Assembly: GCA_031401815.1 (NCBI GenBank)
Contig: JANNRW010000469.1
Coordinates: 1-6,638 of the forward strand
Direction of reading: 5' to 3'
Length of the DNA stretch: 6,638 bases
DNA from: JANNRW01 sp031401815
GTDB lineage: Bacteria > Desulfobacterota > Desulfuromonadia > Geobacterales > DSM-12255
Shown here: one piece after another, positions 5,688 through 6,638 of the stretch
Position numbering within the stretch: position 1 is the stretch's first letter
Layout: each line of letters begins with the position of its first letter
The notes under the pieces: model-generated
What the model saw: only the letters and a program-made list of their open reading frames with translations
The model's database searches: none
What the model was told of the DNA's origin: nothing
Made by a program: the position numbers and the translations under genes

Positions 5688-6638
5688 GTGTTTCCCACTC
5701 ACTACGAAACTCACAGTTTTTCCAGCAAACTCCCCCCTCTACTCTCTACAGAGACTTCCGACGCAGAGCTCCTTGAAAAGGTTGATGCTCTTGCACGGGA
5801 ATATGGCAACATCGTCTACAAGGAGATGCTCCTGCTTCTGGTTGGCAAACATTTCGGTGCCGAGCTTGCCAGAGTCTATTGGCATGGCGCTGTCAGGCAC
5901 TGTCGCGAAATTTTCAGACCTGAATTTGCTGCAAAAGGTTTTCGTGCCGCACTCATGGATTACCTGTTCCGTGTGGCAAAAGAGCTGGGTGACCCGAGAA
6001 TCATTGAGGCAGATTTTCTGTACAACATCACCCGCTCTTCAGTTACAGACGGATTGACAGGACTCTTCAATCAGTCATATTTCAAGCAGTTGCTTGACAA
6101 GATGATATCGCTGCACAGAAGAAGCAATGACCAGAGCTTTGCCCTGATCATGCTCGACCTGGATCATTTCAAGCAGTACAATGACCGCTGCGGCCATCTT
6201 TATGGTGATGAAGCGCTCAGACTGTGCGCAGATATAATCTCGAAAACCTTGCGGGATACTGATATTGCCGTGCGGTACGGAGGAGAGGAGTTTGCCCTGC
6301 TCCTCCCCAATCTGGATCGACGCGCAGCCTTTGCAGTTGCGGAGCGGATCAGGACAGGGATTCAGGACTATCCGTTCAAGAAGCAGGAGCTTCTGGATAA
6401 CCGTAATCTGACGATCAGTGGCGGAGTTGCATTTTTTCCGGACAACGCAGAAACTGCTGAAGAGATAATTGAAGCGGCTGACAAGGAGCTCTACAAGGCA
6501 AAAGGACGACGCAACACAATTTTCTCCTTTTCCACAGACAGGCGAAGCACCTCAAGACGACCGATCCGGTCTCTGGTAGAGTACGCATCGTTTGACGGAG
6601 CGCTCTATCGTCCGGCACTTTCAATTGATATCAGTGAA
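5688..6638 (+). CDS. Diguanylate cyclase (GGDEF) with C-terminal PilZ-like domain, 3' end outside window
   Basis: The frame is open from a GTG at 5688 to the window edge (317 codons, no stop seen). Residues 1-120 are mostly helical, with no membrane segment and no domain I recognise. A complete GGDEF domain runs from about 121 to 280: DGLTGLFN at 121-128, LDLDHFKQYND with metal-binding Asp157, GGEEF at 198-202, the ISGGVAFFP strand, and ADKELYKAKGRRN with Tyr269. This domain condenses two GTP into cyclic di-GMP. The GGEEF signature is intact, so the enzyme should be active. RDTD at 189-192 lies exactly five residues before GGEEF, matching the RxxD inhibitory site that binds product. From about 285 the sequence DRRSTSRRPIRSLVEY and then LSIDISE resembles the start of a PilZ domain, with an RxxxR motif (Arg286, Arg290) and the start of a D/NxSxxG motif. 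The last motif is cut by the window, so the PilZ call is tentative. The protein appears cytoplasmic. Confidence 0.92.
   Translation, partial: MFPTHYETHSFSSKLPPLLSTETSDAELLEKVDALAREYGNIVYKEMLLLLVGKHFGAELARVYWHGAVRHCREIFRPEFAAKGFRAALMDYLFRVAKELGDPRIIEADFLYNITRSSVTDGLTGLFNQSYFKQLLDKMISLHRRSNDQSFALIMLDLDHFKQYNDRCGHLYGDEALRLCADIISKTLRDTDIAVRYGGEEFALLLPNLDRRAAFAVAERIRTGIQDYPFKKQELLDNRNLTISGGVAFFPDNAETAEEIIEAADKELYKAKGRRNTIFSFSTDRRSTSRRPIRSLVEYASFDGALYRPALSIDISE

Noticed and set aside
5773..6057. Plus-strand open frame of 94 codons
   Set aside because: It is out of frame within the diguanylate cyclase gene, whose own frame encodes clear GGDEF motifs over the same stretch.

Overview
The window looks like chromosomal DNA from a Gram-negative bacterium, most likely a member of the Desulfuromonadia (Geobacter/Pelobacter-like 'delta-proteobacteria'). 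This rests on the gene order ddl-ftsQ-ftsA-ftsZ, the style of the FtsA and FtsZ sequences, and a radical SAM gene directly after ftsZ. That lineage call is inference from memory of the families, not from a search. All genes lie on the + strand and there is no sign of mobile DNA, tRNA, rRNA or CRISPR.

Layout. Positions 1-436 hold the 3' part of ddl (D-alanine--D-alanine ligase). After a 125-nt spacer come ftsQ (562-1383), ftsA (1414-2652) and ftsZ (2739-3902). This is the distal end of the division and cell wall (dcw) cluster. A GC-rich hairpin at 3910-3942 follows ftsZ and probably ends most transcription of the cluster. Only 18 nt after the hairpin a radical SAM gene starts (3961-5586), with no Shine-Dalgarno sequence. 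A 101-nt AT-rich spacer then leads to a GTG-initiated gene (5688 to the window end) encoding a diguanylate cyclase with a GGEEF active site, an intact RxxD inhibitory site and the beginning of a C-terminal PilZ-like domain. This last gene is cut by the window edge.

How the genes work together. Ddl makes the D-Ala-D-Ala dipeptide for peptidoglycan precursors. FtsZ forms the cytokinetic ring, FtsA tethers it to the membrane, and FtsQ links the ring to the periplasmic septal synthesis machinery. The radical SAM protein has no assigned reaction, and its role near the division genes is open. The cyclase would make c-di-GMP, and its own PilZ-like tail could sense it.

Most of the window is ordinary, well-conserved housekeeping sequence. 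The items most worth a second look are an exact 11-nt complementarity between the ftsZ ribosome binding region and the C-rich leader of the radical SAM gene, the lack of a ribosome binding site on that gene, and the GGDEF-PilZ fusion.
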